Source: Fistularia commersonii
Taxonomy: Eukaryota; Chordata; Actinopteri; Syngnathiformes; Fistulariidae
Assembly (NCBI GenBank): GCA_037954325.1
Contig: JBBMNZ010000017.1
Span: 7,961,501 to 8,025,500, forward strand
Length of the DNA stretch: 64,000 bases
Direction: 5' to 3'
The notes under the pieces were generated by a model. That model did no database searches. It saw only the letters and a list, made by a program, of their open reading frames with translations, and had not been told where the DNA came from. Positions 38,345-51,600 of this stretch are shown here, piece by piece. Made by a program: the position numbers and the translations under genes. Each line of letters starts with the position of its first letter. Position 1 is the first letter of the stretch.

Positions 38345-40740
38345 ACCATCCCTCCACCTTGCTATCAACCCCAAATCCAGGCTCCTTTGTACCACTAAGT
38401 GGGACTGCCGGGGCTCTCGTGCTGACAAAACTTGTTCAGAGGAAACTACAAATCTCTTTTACCCCTTAAGCATTTCTATAACGTCTTTGCTCAGATCAAA
38501 GTATCCCTTTAATCTATAATGCTTGCTCCTCTCTATTCGTTGTTATATAACAAGACATATGCCAGAGGTGTGTATCAGACAGACTAACTGCCAAATAATT
38601 GATACTAGTCTGCCTCACCTGTGGGGGTGGCACAGACACAGCACATCTGTCAAGCACAGCTGAAAAGAGGGAATGAGCGGTTGATCTCAATACCTCAGAA
38701 GAGGAATATTTGTGAATTTTTTAAAATAAAGCCATCCTGAGGCTGGTAGGGGAGAGGCAGGGAGGAGCACTGGGGAAAGGATGAATAGGGTCCTGTACTC
38801 AGCCCCTTGGTGGACTGAACCCCTCTGTTTGCGCTTTTTTCGGCCTTGACACACAGGGCTCCCTGTGAGGATTTGGTCGGAAGCAGGAAGTGGTTGTGTA
38901 AGGCGATCTGCAGATGCAGCACAGTGCCCCTTTTCAAAAGCAGACCTCTTGGTCCTATTCTGCACAGCGACACATCAGGTAGTCCTCCTGCCACAATCCA
39001 CAGTAGGAGACAGGACACACCCCAGAGGACCAATTGGCATGGAGAATTGAGAGATGAGAGGAAATGATAGAATAGAGAACAGGAAGAGAGGCTGCTAAAG
39101 ATAGGAAAAAACCATTAGACACATTCAATAATTGCTTTCTTTGGAATTTTCAAAGTGTTATCAGGAAAGATAAAAGTAAAAAGTGTTATAGTAAATCAAA
39201 GGTTTGGGCAGTCATAGTAATAGGTCTGCAGCAGGTTCATTTTTTCCGCGGTTTACTATAGAGGGACACATATCTTGATCCAAAAATGCTGCCCCATTCT
39301 ACATTCTGCATCTGCAGTCCATTGGCAGTCGGTATTCAGAGCACCAGGAGCTGGAATCTGTCTGCATGACTTCCTTTCCTCTTCCTCATATCGCTCCTCC
39401 CCCTCTCTCCCAGCATGACTTTTGGATTCTGCAAGCAACATAACCATTGTAGGTGAAAAACTGAGCTGCCGGATTGAAAATCCTGGAATTTCCCAAGGTC
39501 ATCATCCTTTACATACTTTGTATTTAAAGGTATATTTTGCAGCTGCAAATAACTCAGTGGCCCATTGACAAAGTATTTAGTTTAAACACTGAGCAGGAAT
39601 GCAAGGCACTTCAACTAGTTCATCACTTTTCTTTCATTGAGCTTTAATTCTTGTGGCTCTTTCCAAGCCATTAACATCCTGTGACTTGACCGTGACTTCA
39701 TTGCCCACAGATCAAGAAAGAGGAAGGATAAAGTTAGAACTGAGTTTCTAATCACTGACAGTTCACCAGTGTTCTGGCAGAGTTTTTGAGAATAGGTTTG
39801 AGAACTTTTTCAGGTGCAAAGAAGTAAATGAGGACAAAAAAAGCCTGCGGTCTCAAAATAAGACCTATTATTTAATAGTGTTTGATTGGGCAGACCAGCT
39901 TTTGTATGAACGCGCTGAGCAATTTCAAAGAGGAAAGTTAAGTAGCAGTGTTAACGTATTTAAGCCACGGAGCTGACAGAAGCACGGTTTGTGGTTTGTA
40001 TTATTGTGACATATACAGATGTCTGATAAAGCGATCTGGTGAAGTCATTTAGTTCCATGAAGCTTTAGATGTCCCGGGGCCTTGGGACAAAAGTGAGGAA
40101 TGGGACGCAACAGATATAAAGGCAGAATTGGACTCTCCAGTCCAGATTAAATGGAATGAAACCGCTTCTCTGTGCCACCAGAGCATTTCTGTTGTGTGAC
40201 TTTGTACTTTTATGTCTGTAACTGACAAAAGCTGCTTAGGAAGGCATGAGTTGTAATAAGGTCATTTGGACATTTCCTTGGACTATTTAGGGGGAGGCTG
40301 GCGGTGAAAATTTGGCAAATTGCTGGTACTGACACACACAGAGTTCCCTCTCTACCATTGGCCAGGATACCACCGATTTTGGCATTGGTGAAAACTCGGC
40401 TGAAGAATGGGGAAGAGAAAGAAAAAAAAAATACTCAAATGTTTTTTTCATATACCTTCTCCAGCCTTCTTAAACAATGCATGCTGAAATGAGCTGGACC
40501 TGAACACTTGAAACTTAATATACCCTTATTTCCTGTGTTACTATGAGCACTTCTTCCCTCTTTTTTTATATTCTTGTTTTGGGAATTTGCCTGGATGTAG
40601 CATTAAGCTAAAGCTGTCATGTGCCTCATCCACTAATGTCTATCCCAAAGCTTTTACAAATGTTTTTGTTTCCTTCCAGCAGCAACCCCACCTGCCCCTC
40701 AGTTCCTGTGACCTAATGCCATACTGAAGAGATTTGCTTT

Positions 40741-40742
<2 letters not shown>
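38345..40742. other. Non-coding region; no gene recognised
   Basis: Mixed composition with a GC-richer patch near 38700-39050. Overlapping open frames there lack recognisable motifs. Confidence 0.45.

Positions 40743-40792
<50 letters not shown>
40743..40792. repeat. (TG)n microsatellite
   Basis: About 25 uninterrupted TG units, one of the longest pure dinucleotide runs in the window. Confidence 0.97.
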
Positions 40793-40794
<2 letters not shown>

Positions 40795-43729
40795 TGTGTG
40801 TGAGATGGAGAGAGAAAAAGGAAAGATAAACAACCAAAACAGACTCTAGGAAAGATATAAAGAGGCAGGATGATGTAGAATTCTAAATGAGGTGGTGTCT
40901 TTTCATTTATTGTTTATTATCGGAGTGCTGTTTGCTCACTTGTTTGATTTTTGCTTGTTTCCCTTTTTTTTCTGTCTCACAAAACAAGTCATGGATTATC
41001 TAGTGACTTTTGTGCAGGAAATAAATCACTTCCTGTCATGTGTCTGCTCTACATTTTATTATAATATTTATGCACCAGCCTGTGACCCCAGAAACACAGC
41101 ATTAAAACTGACTGAATCTGATTTATTTGCTGATTTATTAGGAAAGGAATATAATACCTTCCCTACTATACTATCATTAAACTAAATATCACACAGCACA
41201 TACTGAAATTAAATTGGTGCCTCCATACATATACTCACAAACACAACAGCAGACAAATACGCATAAGCATTTCTATCCCGTTGCGTGCACAGTCACTTGA
41301 ATTTGTGCGAAATTTAAAATGCTTCCTAATTACAAACAGGGACTTAGATTAAAGGTTCATTCACAAATGGTGCTTTTGTATGTCTCCTGGCTCTGCAGTC
41401 TTTCAGGAAAACTCTATTTCATGAGAATTAGCTTGTTGAATTTGGCACCGGTACATTTACATATTCTACTTTCCCAAGGTTTAAGGAAAATTCATCTCAC
41501 AGTCACATGTTGGAACTTGACTGTCCTCTTGTTTTGTGATACATGCAGAGAAACTTCCCTAAGCCTTGTAACCAAAGGTCTTACCTGAAGGTGAAAGGTT
41601 ATGCCTGTGGCCTGCAGGGACTTTGGATTTGGGCCAGAGAAAAACTGCTGTGATGAAGTTCTGCAACTGCAAATCTTTTATGACTTTCACTTCAGAATTA
41701 TTCTGACCAACCGCCATTTCACTTCTAAAGTGCCGCCAAAACTGCAAGCTCTCAGTGATAGTGTGGGTGCTCACAAGTTTTAGTATTTGGAGTCATAGCT
41801 GTGTGCACTACATTAAAAACAAATCAAGCCTGAATGTTATGTTTATTTTAACAAGGTTAAACTTTATGTAGTCTGCTGTGCTTTTGAGGTTCTTTTCTTT
41901 AATATTGCTCAAACACATGAGATGTTTCAAATTCCAGATGCTGGTAGATTTGGACTCAGCCTTTTTGCAGAAGATTAGAAAATTTCATGACTGCTCGAAA
42001 CATTAGCTCTCTCCTTGAATCTCTATCTCCATGCAGCCTGTAAAAATCATCGTGGAGATTTTTATTGCCAATGTTACAGCATAAATGAGTTTCTGCCAAG
42101 ACACGTGGTGTTTGTGACATGAGGTTACAGTTATCTGCACCTTTGCATGTCGGTGCACGCTTGTCTTAAATGAGTTTCTTCAATGATTCATGGGAATGAG
42201 GCTGACAGGTCAGTAAGAAAAGGCTGAGGCCCCTGAGGCCACAGACACTCGGGCAGTAACTCAGCCTCTGCAGGTCCAATCTCATCTCTGGACTTTCACC
42301 TATGTGGTAGTGAAGAACCCGAGCGTTTCTCACTCCTAGTGCTTCCATGTGACACAGGATATTTAAATTTTAATGGTGCAAAGCCTGCAGTTCCTACATA
42401 AATTAGAAACCACATTTGTAATACATTCCAGCCATAGCTTTGAACATTTGGGTGCTATTAAGCGATAAATGTAAACACTACTGACTAATGGGAAAAATTT
42501 ATGTAGTCGGGTCTGAAAATACTGGATTCGTCTTTTGTAAATATTAGCTTTATCGAATTAAAGGCCAGATAATGTAGCTTTTGGTGTGTAAGTGCGCATG
42601 GGTTATGTATTTCCATATGTTTGTGTGTGCATTCATCCTGACATCTGAATGAGAAATGCTGGTATCATTATGTGGCTGAAATCTCATTGAGCATTGTTGT
42701 GATGAGAATTTGTCAGTAGTCTAAACTTTTTCAAATTTGTGTAAGACAAAGGAATAACAGGTACATTATATTATAAGGGTTCAATGTTGCTTTTTTTCAT
42801 TTGTCTTTTAGGTTGGCTCGTGTTTACAATTGCAATTTATGATTTCCTTATCGTCTGTGGCACAGGCCATTAAAGACGACCATTTATCATTTGTCACCTC
42901 TTGTTTATGTTTGCAGGGGTCCATCCGCCACTTTCAGGTTTATCTTACGAACAATGACTTACTTTATGTTGCATTTCAAGTGGCTCCCTTTGTTCAAGCA
43001 GCCTCCCTCTCAGTTTGTATGGTGTCTAATTATTGAAATATTTGTAGTAGCCTTCCTATTTTACCCTTACATAAGTTGATACATGCTTCAGTAATCAACT
43101 TTTGATATTCAAAAGTATTGTCAAAGGCCGCAACTGCAGTGGTTCATCCCAATGCCATTCCATCTCAATGTCTATTTTACACCTAATAAAACTAATTTTG
43201 AGAGGCAACCAAATATGTTGCTCCAGGCTGCAGAAAGGGGCAGGCAAATATTGATTCACTGAAAAGGGGTAAGGTAGGAGGGGAAAAAAAAACTCAGAGA
43301 AGGAATTTGTCAATAATGAATAAGCTTATCGCCTTTATAATTGGGAGTCAGGAAATTTTGACTAGCTTGGCCTTTCACTAATATCCTGTTCTACTCAGTC
43401 ATGTTTTACACCCTTTTTTAAAATTTCACACACCAGAGTGATGCTACATAGACAAGCAGAATTAAGGGAAATCATGATTTTAAAAAAGGAAATAAATTAC
43501 CTTTGAATCATTTAAAACAAGGCTTCCATCATGTTTGTGGAATTTCGTGGTTAGCAATATGGAAACAGAATCCAGCGGTTAGAATATAAATAAATAAAAG
43601 AAAGAAATCGTCTGAGAAAGAGGAAAAACTTAGGAGGGGGTAAGGGGAGCCTCTGGAATTACACACCAAAACCCCTGTAGACACACACATGCTCACAGAC
43701 ATAAAACGAGACACTCAGACACATGCACA
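40793..43729. other. Non-coding region; no gene recognised
   Basis: AT-rich unique-looking sequence; short open frames only. Confidence 0.45.
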
Positions 43730-43772
43730 CCACACAAACACACACACTCACACACACACACACACACACACA
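43730..43772. repeat. (CA)n microsatellite
   Basis: CA run with a few interruptions. Confidence 0.93.
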
Positions 43773-43800
43773 TCTTCCCTACTGTGCAGCTAACCACATT

Positions 43801-43822
43801 GGGTTAAGGGTGGGGTAAGGGG
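43801..43822 (+). other. G-quadruplex motif with telomere-like units, plus strand
   Basis: Four G runs of 3, 3, 4 and 4, separated by TTAA, T and TAA. The GGGTTAAGGG portion resembles a degenerate vertebrate telomere repeat. Confidence 0.75.
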
Positions 43823-45839
43823 TGGTAGAGGTAGGGAGGCACCACCATAACAAGTCTCCTACAGTATATTCTGGACACTGTTTTATTTGAAGTATTTTAA
43901 AATTGTTTTTTTTTTTTCTCTCTGCCATTTTTCAAATATTGGAATAGCCACAGACAAATCGTCATCAGAGGGAAGACAGACTATGAAGTCATTGTACACG
44001 TCCAATCTTAAACTTTGTGTAATGCTGACAAACCCCTGCCGGTCACTCTTTAACACTCACAACTTCTGTATTTTAACAGCAATGGCGTAGTTGTTGAAGC
44101 GTGCATGGCTGCACTCACTGACATTTCTCTCGTCCAACTCGGTCTTTTGGTAGACATCGGAGGAGAAATCTTAAAGGTAAATTGCTTGCATAATGGATGT
44201 TTCCAAAAATACAGAGGAGTAGGCAGGCACGCTGACTGAGGTTTTGGCGGAGCTCCAAAGTATGGGCCCTGGGCCAGCCATTCTCATTGCACATTCCCTC
44301 CACTGGACCTATCCTGCTGCTTTAGGTGTGAGGAGAGCAGTAAGGCAGCTTTTGTACCGCCACCTGATCCCCCCCTGCACACGCATGAAACACACACAAA
44401 CACACGCACACGCTCCCCAGCATCCCTCTGAATATACAGCTTAGTGAACATCCCACCAGCACCGCCGTCTGACACTCATTTCTTTGTATGCTTTTTCCAC
44501 TCTCTAATGACCTTCACGACCATGTTGTCATTTTCCTCTCCACTCCACTTGATCTCGTCACCTCTCTTCATCCTCTTCCCTCTTCTGCCGGTCTTTGGGG
44601 TGATTGTATGGTGATATTTTATTGCACGAGCATCTGGAAAAGCTAAAAGCTAAAAGTTCGGACATTCCTGCCGATCCAAGTTATTGATTTAGATTATTAT
44701 AAAGAGACTCTTTGTTTGCAGAAGTCAATTGCTTAGCCTGCTGCTGCTCCTCTCTTGGCTCCAACAGCGCTTTGTGTCTCCAGAGCGTAATTGTATTCAG
44801 GAACCAAGTGTTTTGTGTGTCATCTTACACAAATGTAAAATTGTTTTATACTCCGGGTCACCAATCTCGATAGTAATGGTCTGCTTTTGAAAAAAATATT
44901 TGAGATATCTTTGAGTGTTCCCAGTAGAAGAACAAAGGACCAGTGAAACCTTGAATAGTTCACAACAAAGAACTGCTTGCAGTTTGAGATATGGAGTCCA
45001 GAGGGGCTCTTGGAAAATAGAAAGCAATTGCGAGCTTAAAGCACTGATGTGATGAGTTGACAAAAATTTTCACAGTGCTACCAGCATATTTTCACTCAGG
45101 CCAACACCACATACATCCAGCACCAAAATGACAGGGAAAAGACTTTCAGGAAATTGAGTTTTCAATGAAGCACCTTTAACCCACTCTTTCACCTCAGAGT
45201 GAGAAAAAAAAAGAGCATAATGAATAAAACACTACTACTTCTGCACACAAAACACATGTGTACCTATACCACAAATACACCAGTTTCTCAACACTCAGCA
45301 GTCTCAGGCATCAAACTGGTGCTGTGGTGAAGCCATATGGGGCGCCACTGCTTGAGGAGTTTGGAGATTTGATATGAGGCCAGGAGGAAAGCATACAGAC
45401 AAACATGCATGCACATAAGGCCTTAATTGACTTGTAAAACCCAACTAAAACACACATTTATGGATCAAATTTTAGACCAGTTATACTGAATTGATATCAG
45501 CTTGTGCCCCACTTGCAATTCTGTCACCACCGACATTCTCTCTTTACACGCAGTCCAAGAGCAATTTATACTTTTAAAAATAAAAGTGGATGAGCCATCT
45601 CAAAGACACCACCAAATTGGCAGATTGACATGCAGCCATGTGTAAAGTAATTCGAGCTTGTGACAAGGATTTTGGTGTTGGGTAAGAATTATTCAGCTGC
45701 AAAGGGCCCGAGGGGAAGTGTGCAAGGCATATGTTAAGAAATAAATAACCCCTTACTCTTTGTAAACTGACAGCTGAGGCTTTGGTGCTACTTTCTTCAT
45801 ACTGCTCTTTTTGTTGCTTGAGGCATTCATCCTCAGCTC
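43823..45839. other. Non-coding region; no gene recognised
   Basis: Short open frames without motifs and no repeat structure recognised. Confidence 0.45.
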
Positions 45840-46250
45840 CAGACCTCAACCACTGGTCTGGGCAAATACAATTGGGGTTATGATGTATGATCGTGACTGT
45901 TGACTCTGTGGAGCTGGATCAACCGCTGCCTGATGGAGGTGCTCGCAGAGCCATTCACACCGGTTTCCCCAGCCGGTGGCAGAGATAGTTCCAGACACTC
46001 CTGCTTTCAGATTCTGAGGAGATGTAGAGTAGATGTGATTTTTCACAACCAGGCCCAAACCCAGCCAGGTCTCAGCCTCAAGCCTTCCTCCAAATGTGTT
46101 AAATACCTCCGAAAGGTTTACCAGAGGATGAGACAAGGAAACACATTCCGAAGAGTGATACCCCGGGACCGGTCATATAGGCTTCGCCGTCATATTCTCC
46201 ATCCCTTGTGTCTCCATCTCCTCTGTGTACATCCGAGAGGTTTTTAAATC
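45840..46250. other. GC-richer patch with open frames on both strands; unidentified
   Basis: A 115-codon plus frame (45900-46247) and a 96-codon minus frame (45846-46136) overlap in a less AT-rich stretch. Neither has a recognisable motif. It could be an old mobile-element remnant or a regulatory element. Confidence 0.3.
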
Positions 46251-48302
46251 AATACACCTAATAGCTCCTTTGTGACCATATAACTGCATCACGGGCCCAC
46301 TTGGTGCATTGTGGTCATTTTTAAAAAGTAAAGCAGTCATTACACTGTGCAGCCTCTGCAAGCTGTCCTGAAGAAACCATATCATAAGGGGGTTTTATTA
46401 CCAAAGTTTTTAATTAATTTCATGCTTTGTGTAATTTTTGTAGCGATAACCAGCAATACTGGTGGGCCAAGCTCATATTAAAAGACAAAAATGAATTTAA
46501 CGAAGACAGTGTCATTGCTTTAATATCGGTGCTGGGAGTTAGATTACTTTGCGCTCATGTTCTGCAAAAACAATTGTGTTTTTGGGTTGCTAGTTTCAAA
46601 TCACAGTGTAGGAAGATGATCATCTGAGAGCATTTTCAAAAGTAAGAACAATGTTTCTCCGGTTTCTTCAGTATCTTTGGTTATGAATTGACAAGATACA
46701 CTGGTATTTCAAATTTACTGTTACAGCTAAAAGCTCAGATTAGTTTTGGAGGATGGCGGTGTACAGTACGGTGACCAATTATAATAAAAACCTCAACAAA
46801 TGATTGTTGAAATTGAAATGGCAGAATAGTCCAGGTATGGTGACTGAATCATAGAATTGATCCTGGCAGTCTACAGAAAAATTAGTAACTTACAGAGTGC
46901 ATTTCAAGGTGCTTGAGACCTTACTGAGACACTTGTCTTTCTTTCTCCAAAGTTTTGCACATATTTTCTTAAAACATAGGTATATTTACCTAAGCCAGTG
47001 ATTTGCTTTTTTGGTGCCATTTGTCTGTGTCTGTCTTCGAATCAGTTGGATCAAGAAATATTCCAGGCTGATTTCAATATAACACGGTGAAGGACCATAG
47101 GCCAAGAGGCAAAACATTATATTTAAGAGCAGATCTGTGTTATAGGGTTATTCCAAAATTCTGTCACCGTTTTTATTTTTTTTTTTATCTTTTTTTTTTT
47201 TTTTTCAAGGGGATATTACAAGGCCATTTATGAAATCAAGCATATCTCCACTGAACTGTTATTTCAAGGGATTTGGATGGAATTTGGCTTGTCAGAGTCG
47301 TCCTGGGATGGAGAATTCTATACAGTACAATTATCACAGATGTCACATTTTCAAACAATATTCGTTAATATTCTTTGAGTAATTTTTTTTACCCCCTAGA
47401 GTTAAGCAAGACGGCTTTTGCATTTGGAAAGAATTCTGCATATTGTATGTGAACCAAATTCTGCTGCCTTAAAGGTGATTTTCTCCAACCACAAGGCCAC
47501 CCTCACACATCAGCTTTAATATGTAATACCCCAGAGGAATATACAAGAAGGTGAGATAGAAGTTTGGTTACCAAGAAATTACATTTTGGTGCTAACTCTA
47601 AGTTTCATCTGGTCTGATCTCAAAAGAAGCAGCTGCAGTGTTAGCCAAAGTAAACTGGGACCTGAGAAGCAGTGTCTGGGATGCCTGAGGAAAGGCAACA
47701 AACGTCAGTGTGCCCACCATTTTCACTGTCTCATGGCTGACCGACTAATCCCAGATATTCCTCCATGATCTAAACCTGCCGTCCTCTTAAGCAATAGAAC
47801 AACTGTGGCATTGTGTCCCTCCACTAAAGGAGTCTGTGATTCATTTACTGGCAGTGCTTTCTGGATCCTTGTCCTTTATTTTTCTCATCCTCTGCACTCT
47901 AGTGCGCTTCATCATGTCAAAACCCAACTGGTTTCTTTGTATAATTGTGTTTATAGAATCCAACATGAATCCAACGCTTAGGTATAACCATATTCATTTG
48001 TTTTAAATATGATTTTACTGTTTCAAGAAATAGGAATTGTACCTCCAAGTTTAGAGTTTGAGTTTGGCAGAATTTTAGAATTCTCTATTGATAGAACTGG
48101 TCATTTGTGTCATGACACCATCTCTTTGAAATGATGCAAGAGTGCTCTCTGCTGGCTAAAGTAAGGAGGGTTATAATTATACTTAAACACTGTACATTGA
48201 TATTGAGGTTGGAATGATACCTATTTTTATCTAATTTGTCTTTTGGCATAAAAATGTTTGCATAAATCCCTCTCTGTCTTCTGTTTGCCTAGTTTTTCAT
48301 AC
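46251..48302. other. Non-coding region; no gene recognised
   Basis: AT-rich with an extended T-rich tract at 47170-47205 (runs of about 11 and 15 T). No coding signal. Confidence 0.45.
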
Positions 48303-48323
48303 ATATATATATATAGAGAGAGA

Positions 48324-48362
<39 letters not shown>
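48303..48362. repeat. (AT)n(AG)n compound microsatellite near splice acceptor
   Basis: Short AT run followed by about 22 AG units with two GGG interruptions, ending about 140 bp before the predicted acceptor of the coding exon. Confidence 0.95.
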
Positions 48363-48363
<1 letters not shown>

Positions 48364-48466
48364 ATCCTTTAATACGGGAAATTGTGCTTATTATTTGACA
48401 GTGTTTTACCTTCAAATGTGAAAACATGTTAACAGAATTTCAATCAGGCGAAAGCTTGGCAAAAAA

Positions 48467-48503
48467 TATGACCCTCTCGACCCACTCTGCTCCTTCTCGC
48501 CAG
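48467..48503 (+). promoter_or_regulatory. Predicted branch point and splice acceptor of the znf469 coding exon
   Basis: TATGACC at 48467-48473 can serve as a branch point. It is followed by a pyrimidine-rich stretch, CCCACTCTGCTCCTTCTCGC, and CAG at 48501-48503. This is the best acceptor between the last upstream in-frame stop region and the start codon. Confidence 0.55.
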
Positions 48504-48692
48504 GTCTGCTTCACCCTGGTGCCAGATCAGCTGTTTACAATGGGAGTGAAGAGATGAGCCTGCAGCCAGCAGCCCTGTCCCTGCAGTTGCTGCCACTGGA
48601 CGTTTACTGATTCATGCTATCCAGAAGACAATGCCTCTGTCTCCCAGACACCACTTCTGAGGACCACGCCTTCACAGCACACATTGTGCACC
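48504..48692 (+). other. 5' leader of znf469 with four upstream ATGs
   Basis: If the acceptor is used, this 189-nt leader contains four short upstream reading frames: 48540-48557 (5 codons), 48554-48610 (18 codons), 48631-48660 (9 codons) and 48614-48742. The last is out of frame and overlaps the main start. An in-frame TGA at 48555-48557 closes the main frame upstream, so the protein cannot extend further 5' in this exon. Confidence 0.55.
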
Positions 48693-51600
48693 ATGGCAGG
48701 AGAGACTCGGCCGATGCACACCGTCAAAGAGCCGGACGCTGAGTCCACACTGCAGGATGAGGGAACGGTGCTGGAACAACAGAGTGACACTACAGCACAG
48801 GAGTCTTCAGAGCACTTTTCAAGCACAGACACTGATGCCAGGGCCAGCAGCAGAGGGCCGAAGATTGATAAAGTAAAGAAGGAAAGGGACGGTACTCAAC
48901 AGCGCGAGGCTGTTATACGGCCACAACAAGCAGGGAAAATTGACTTCAGATCATTACAGAACCGATCAAAATTCACCACTGACAGGACTTGGTCTGGTAG
49001 CAAAGGCAGTCCTCAATCGCCAAGTGGAAAAGGACGCAATCGAGAGAAGAGCAAACGGTCTGGAAAGGCAGATCGTAGCAACCCACAGCACCTGTACAGT
49101 CTTAGCATTACAAATCCACGCTCCAACCTCAACATTGGTATTGCCTACCCACAGCAGAAGGTTTCACCGGCGAAAAAGCTGGAGACCAGTCGTGGCCCAG
49201 TCTCGGGCAGCTACCAATTCCACACTCCCAGTATACCTGAGAGAGAGGTCGAGATCCAGCAAGAAGAGCTCAATTATAGCCGCTGTTTCCAGGAGGCCTC
49301 TTCTAACATTACCTCCTCAAGCTATACCTCACAGGCCCTGGGTTCCTCAAGCGGGACGCCGTCGCACCAACACCCACCCCTGTCACAACAACAGCAGCCT
49401 GCTGCCATGGAGAACAACAGTGTTCAGAACGGTAGTCAACTGATCCTGGCTGACTTCCAGCTGACTGGCTCTAACACATGGCAGTCTCCTGAAAGGACTT
49501 TTAACGGTGCTAACTACGGAGTTTCTTCCCAAAAATCCACTGCACTTACAGAAGCCAGTAAGTCAAGTGCATTTATGCCAGCTCCATTTCAATACGGATA
49601 TCACTTTCTGGAGGAATCGACCTCTGACTCCTTTCCCTGTGAACAGAACCCGCAATCCCAAGACTTTACAGACTCTTCTCTCGGTTCTGTTCACGTGACC
49701 CACAACTCATTTCCGCTGATGCCCGGTGAGGGACAGAACCTTGTTCCGAACAACACAAATTTTGGTAACGAACAGCAGTCGGAGCACCGGACCTCTTATT
49801 CTCACACCCAGCAGCCCCAGTTTATTCAAGGGGTGGCATCCACCATCCAGTGCCCGAGGAATCTGAGCGAGGACTCAGCCAGCAGTGACAGCTCTGGGTC
49901 CAGCTCACAGCAGTCAGAGCAAGGGAAAGGCGCCCTGCCAGAGGGTGACGCTGCTCGACAAACGGACAGTAGGGACGCGGCAGTCGCCTCAGGTACTAAG
50001 AGGAACTGTCACCCCAAAAACACAACTGCCAACCAAAGAACACTCATCCAAGCAAGTGTGCACCACACGAGAAACATTCAGCAAGGCCCCGCCTCCCAAA
50101 TGCACTTTTCCAACAAATCATTCAGCAATGCTCCATCTAGCAATGTTCTCACGGGCTCAGTTTCATATGATAAAACCATAAACAGCAAAGTTTTAAATAG
50201 GATACCACACACCTGGGAGGGGCCTAATAAGACATATTCTCCAGCAGAGCAAAACAGTATTCAGTACAGTGATATAAATAAGTTTCAGTTTCAGAGCCAG
50301 CCTGTGCTCGACAAAAGACAAAATACGTCTAAAAATAGTAGAATGCCCTGGCAGCAGATTCGACCAAGCGCCGCAATGCCTAACCAAAACCGAATTGACA
50401 TAACAAGGCCAATGGGCAATCAAAAAATGGCTTACATGGTCTCTCCTTCTGACTGGCAGGATGACGGTAAATCACATAAACACAGTTCCCTGAAAAACCC
50501 CAGTTTTTTCCAAAACAACAGGACTAGCGAAGGCTTTTCTAACCAAAGGCAGGAGACTGTAAAGCATAACAGCACTGTCTCTACTTTCAAAGTAGAGATG
50601 AGCCAGGTGTGTGAGTCCAAAAGCAAGGCTGTATATTTTGGGCTTAATCAGTCTCTTCCGGCATCATCGTCATCGAGAAGCTACAGCTATCCGCCATTAC
50701 AAGTTCCACAGATGGGACTAATGATGGTGTCACCTTACGAATCCCCTTTGCCTTCCCCGGTTCACACCCCCGCATCCAGTAGTACGTGCTCATCCCTCTC
50801 CCCGGCCTCCACTAGCCCCGTTAACATCAGTTCAGAGGACAGTCAAATTTCAAAAACAGCACCCCCTCATCCATTTTATCACCAGACCCAAGCCAACAAA
50901 ACACAAATACCTTCAGATCACTTGAACGCTCATCCTCACCAGTTCCATTCAGAAGCTCAGAGAAACCTTCCTTATGCGCCAGAGCGGCCAAAAGATGACA
51001 TGATGAGCTATGTGCAAAATAGCCTGCATCCAAAAGCGACAATAGAAGGAAGCAAAGGTTACATCGACAGTTTCGGAATGGAGCACCTCCAGCCTCCGCC
51101 ACCGTACTCTGCACATCAGCTCTTTGCCACCTCATTAGCCACAGCGAATCTTGACCAGTTAGATGTGCTTCTAACATGTAAGCAGTGTGACCAGAATTTC
51201 AATAACCTGGCTTCATTTCTGGGACATAAACAATACTGTTCGCAGAACGCATTCGCACAAAATGACCTCAAAGACATAACAAAGATGGAGGACACCAGGA
51301 AGTTCCACCAGGAACCAACGAAGGCAGCGTCATCTGTGTCAAATGTTTCTATGTCGAGATGCCCATCTGAACTTCACCTGTCTCTGTTGGGTCTGAATAA
51401 AAATGGAGAACTTATATCAGATAGTGAAACAAAAGGAGACACCAAGGACGATCCAATGAAACTCAGCTTGTTCTCAGGATCTGGTAACCTCCCTGCCCCT
51501 CTTCCTGAACTAGAAATGGAGGATGCAAAATTAGACAGCTTAATCACAGAAGCCTTAAATGGACTGGGATACCAGTCGGACAATGCGGAGATAGACAGCA

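Larger units (their letters stand above)
21650..48503 (+). other. Putative 26.9-kb intron or upstream non-coding desert
   Basis: If the donor at 21650 and the acceptor at 48502-48503 are used together, this whole span is an intron of znf469. It contains no coding gene I can support, only microsatellites, G-rich motifs and unique AT-rich sequence. If they are not used together, the span is intergenic and probably regulatory. Confidence 0.3.

Noticed and set aside
48684..48692. TTG-initiated extension of the znf469 frame by three codons
   Set aside because: The ATG at 48693 has a much stronger start context, and non-ATG initiation three codons upstream has no support.
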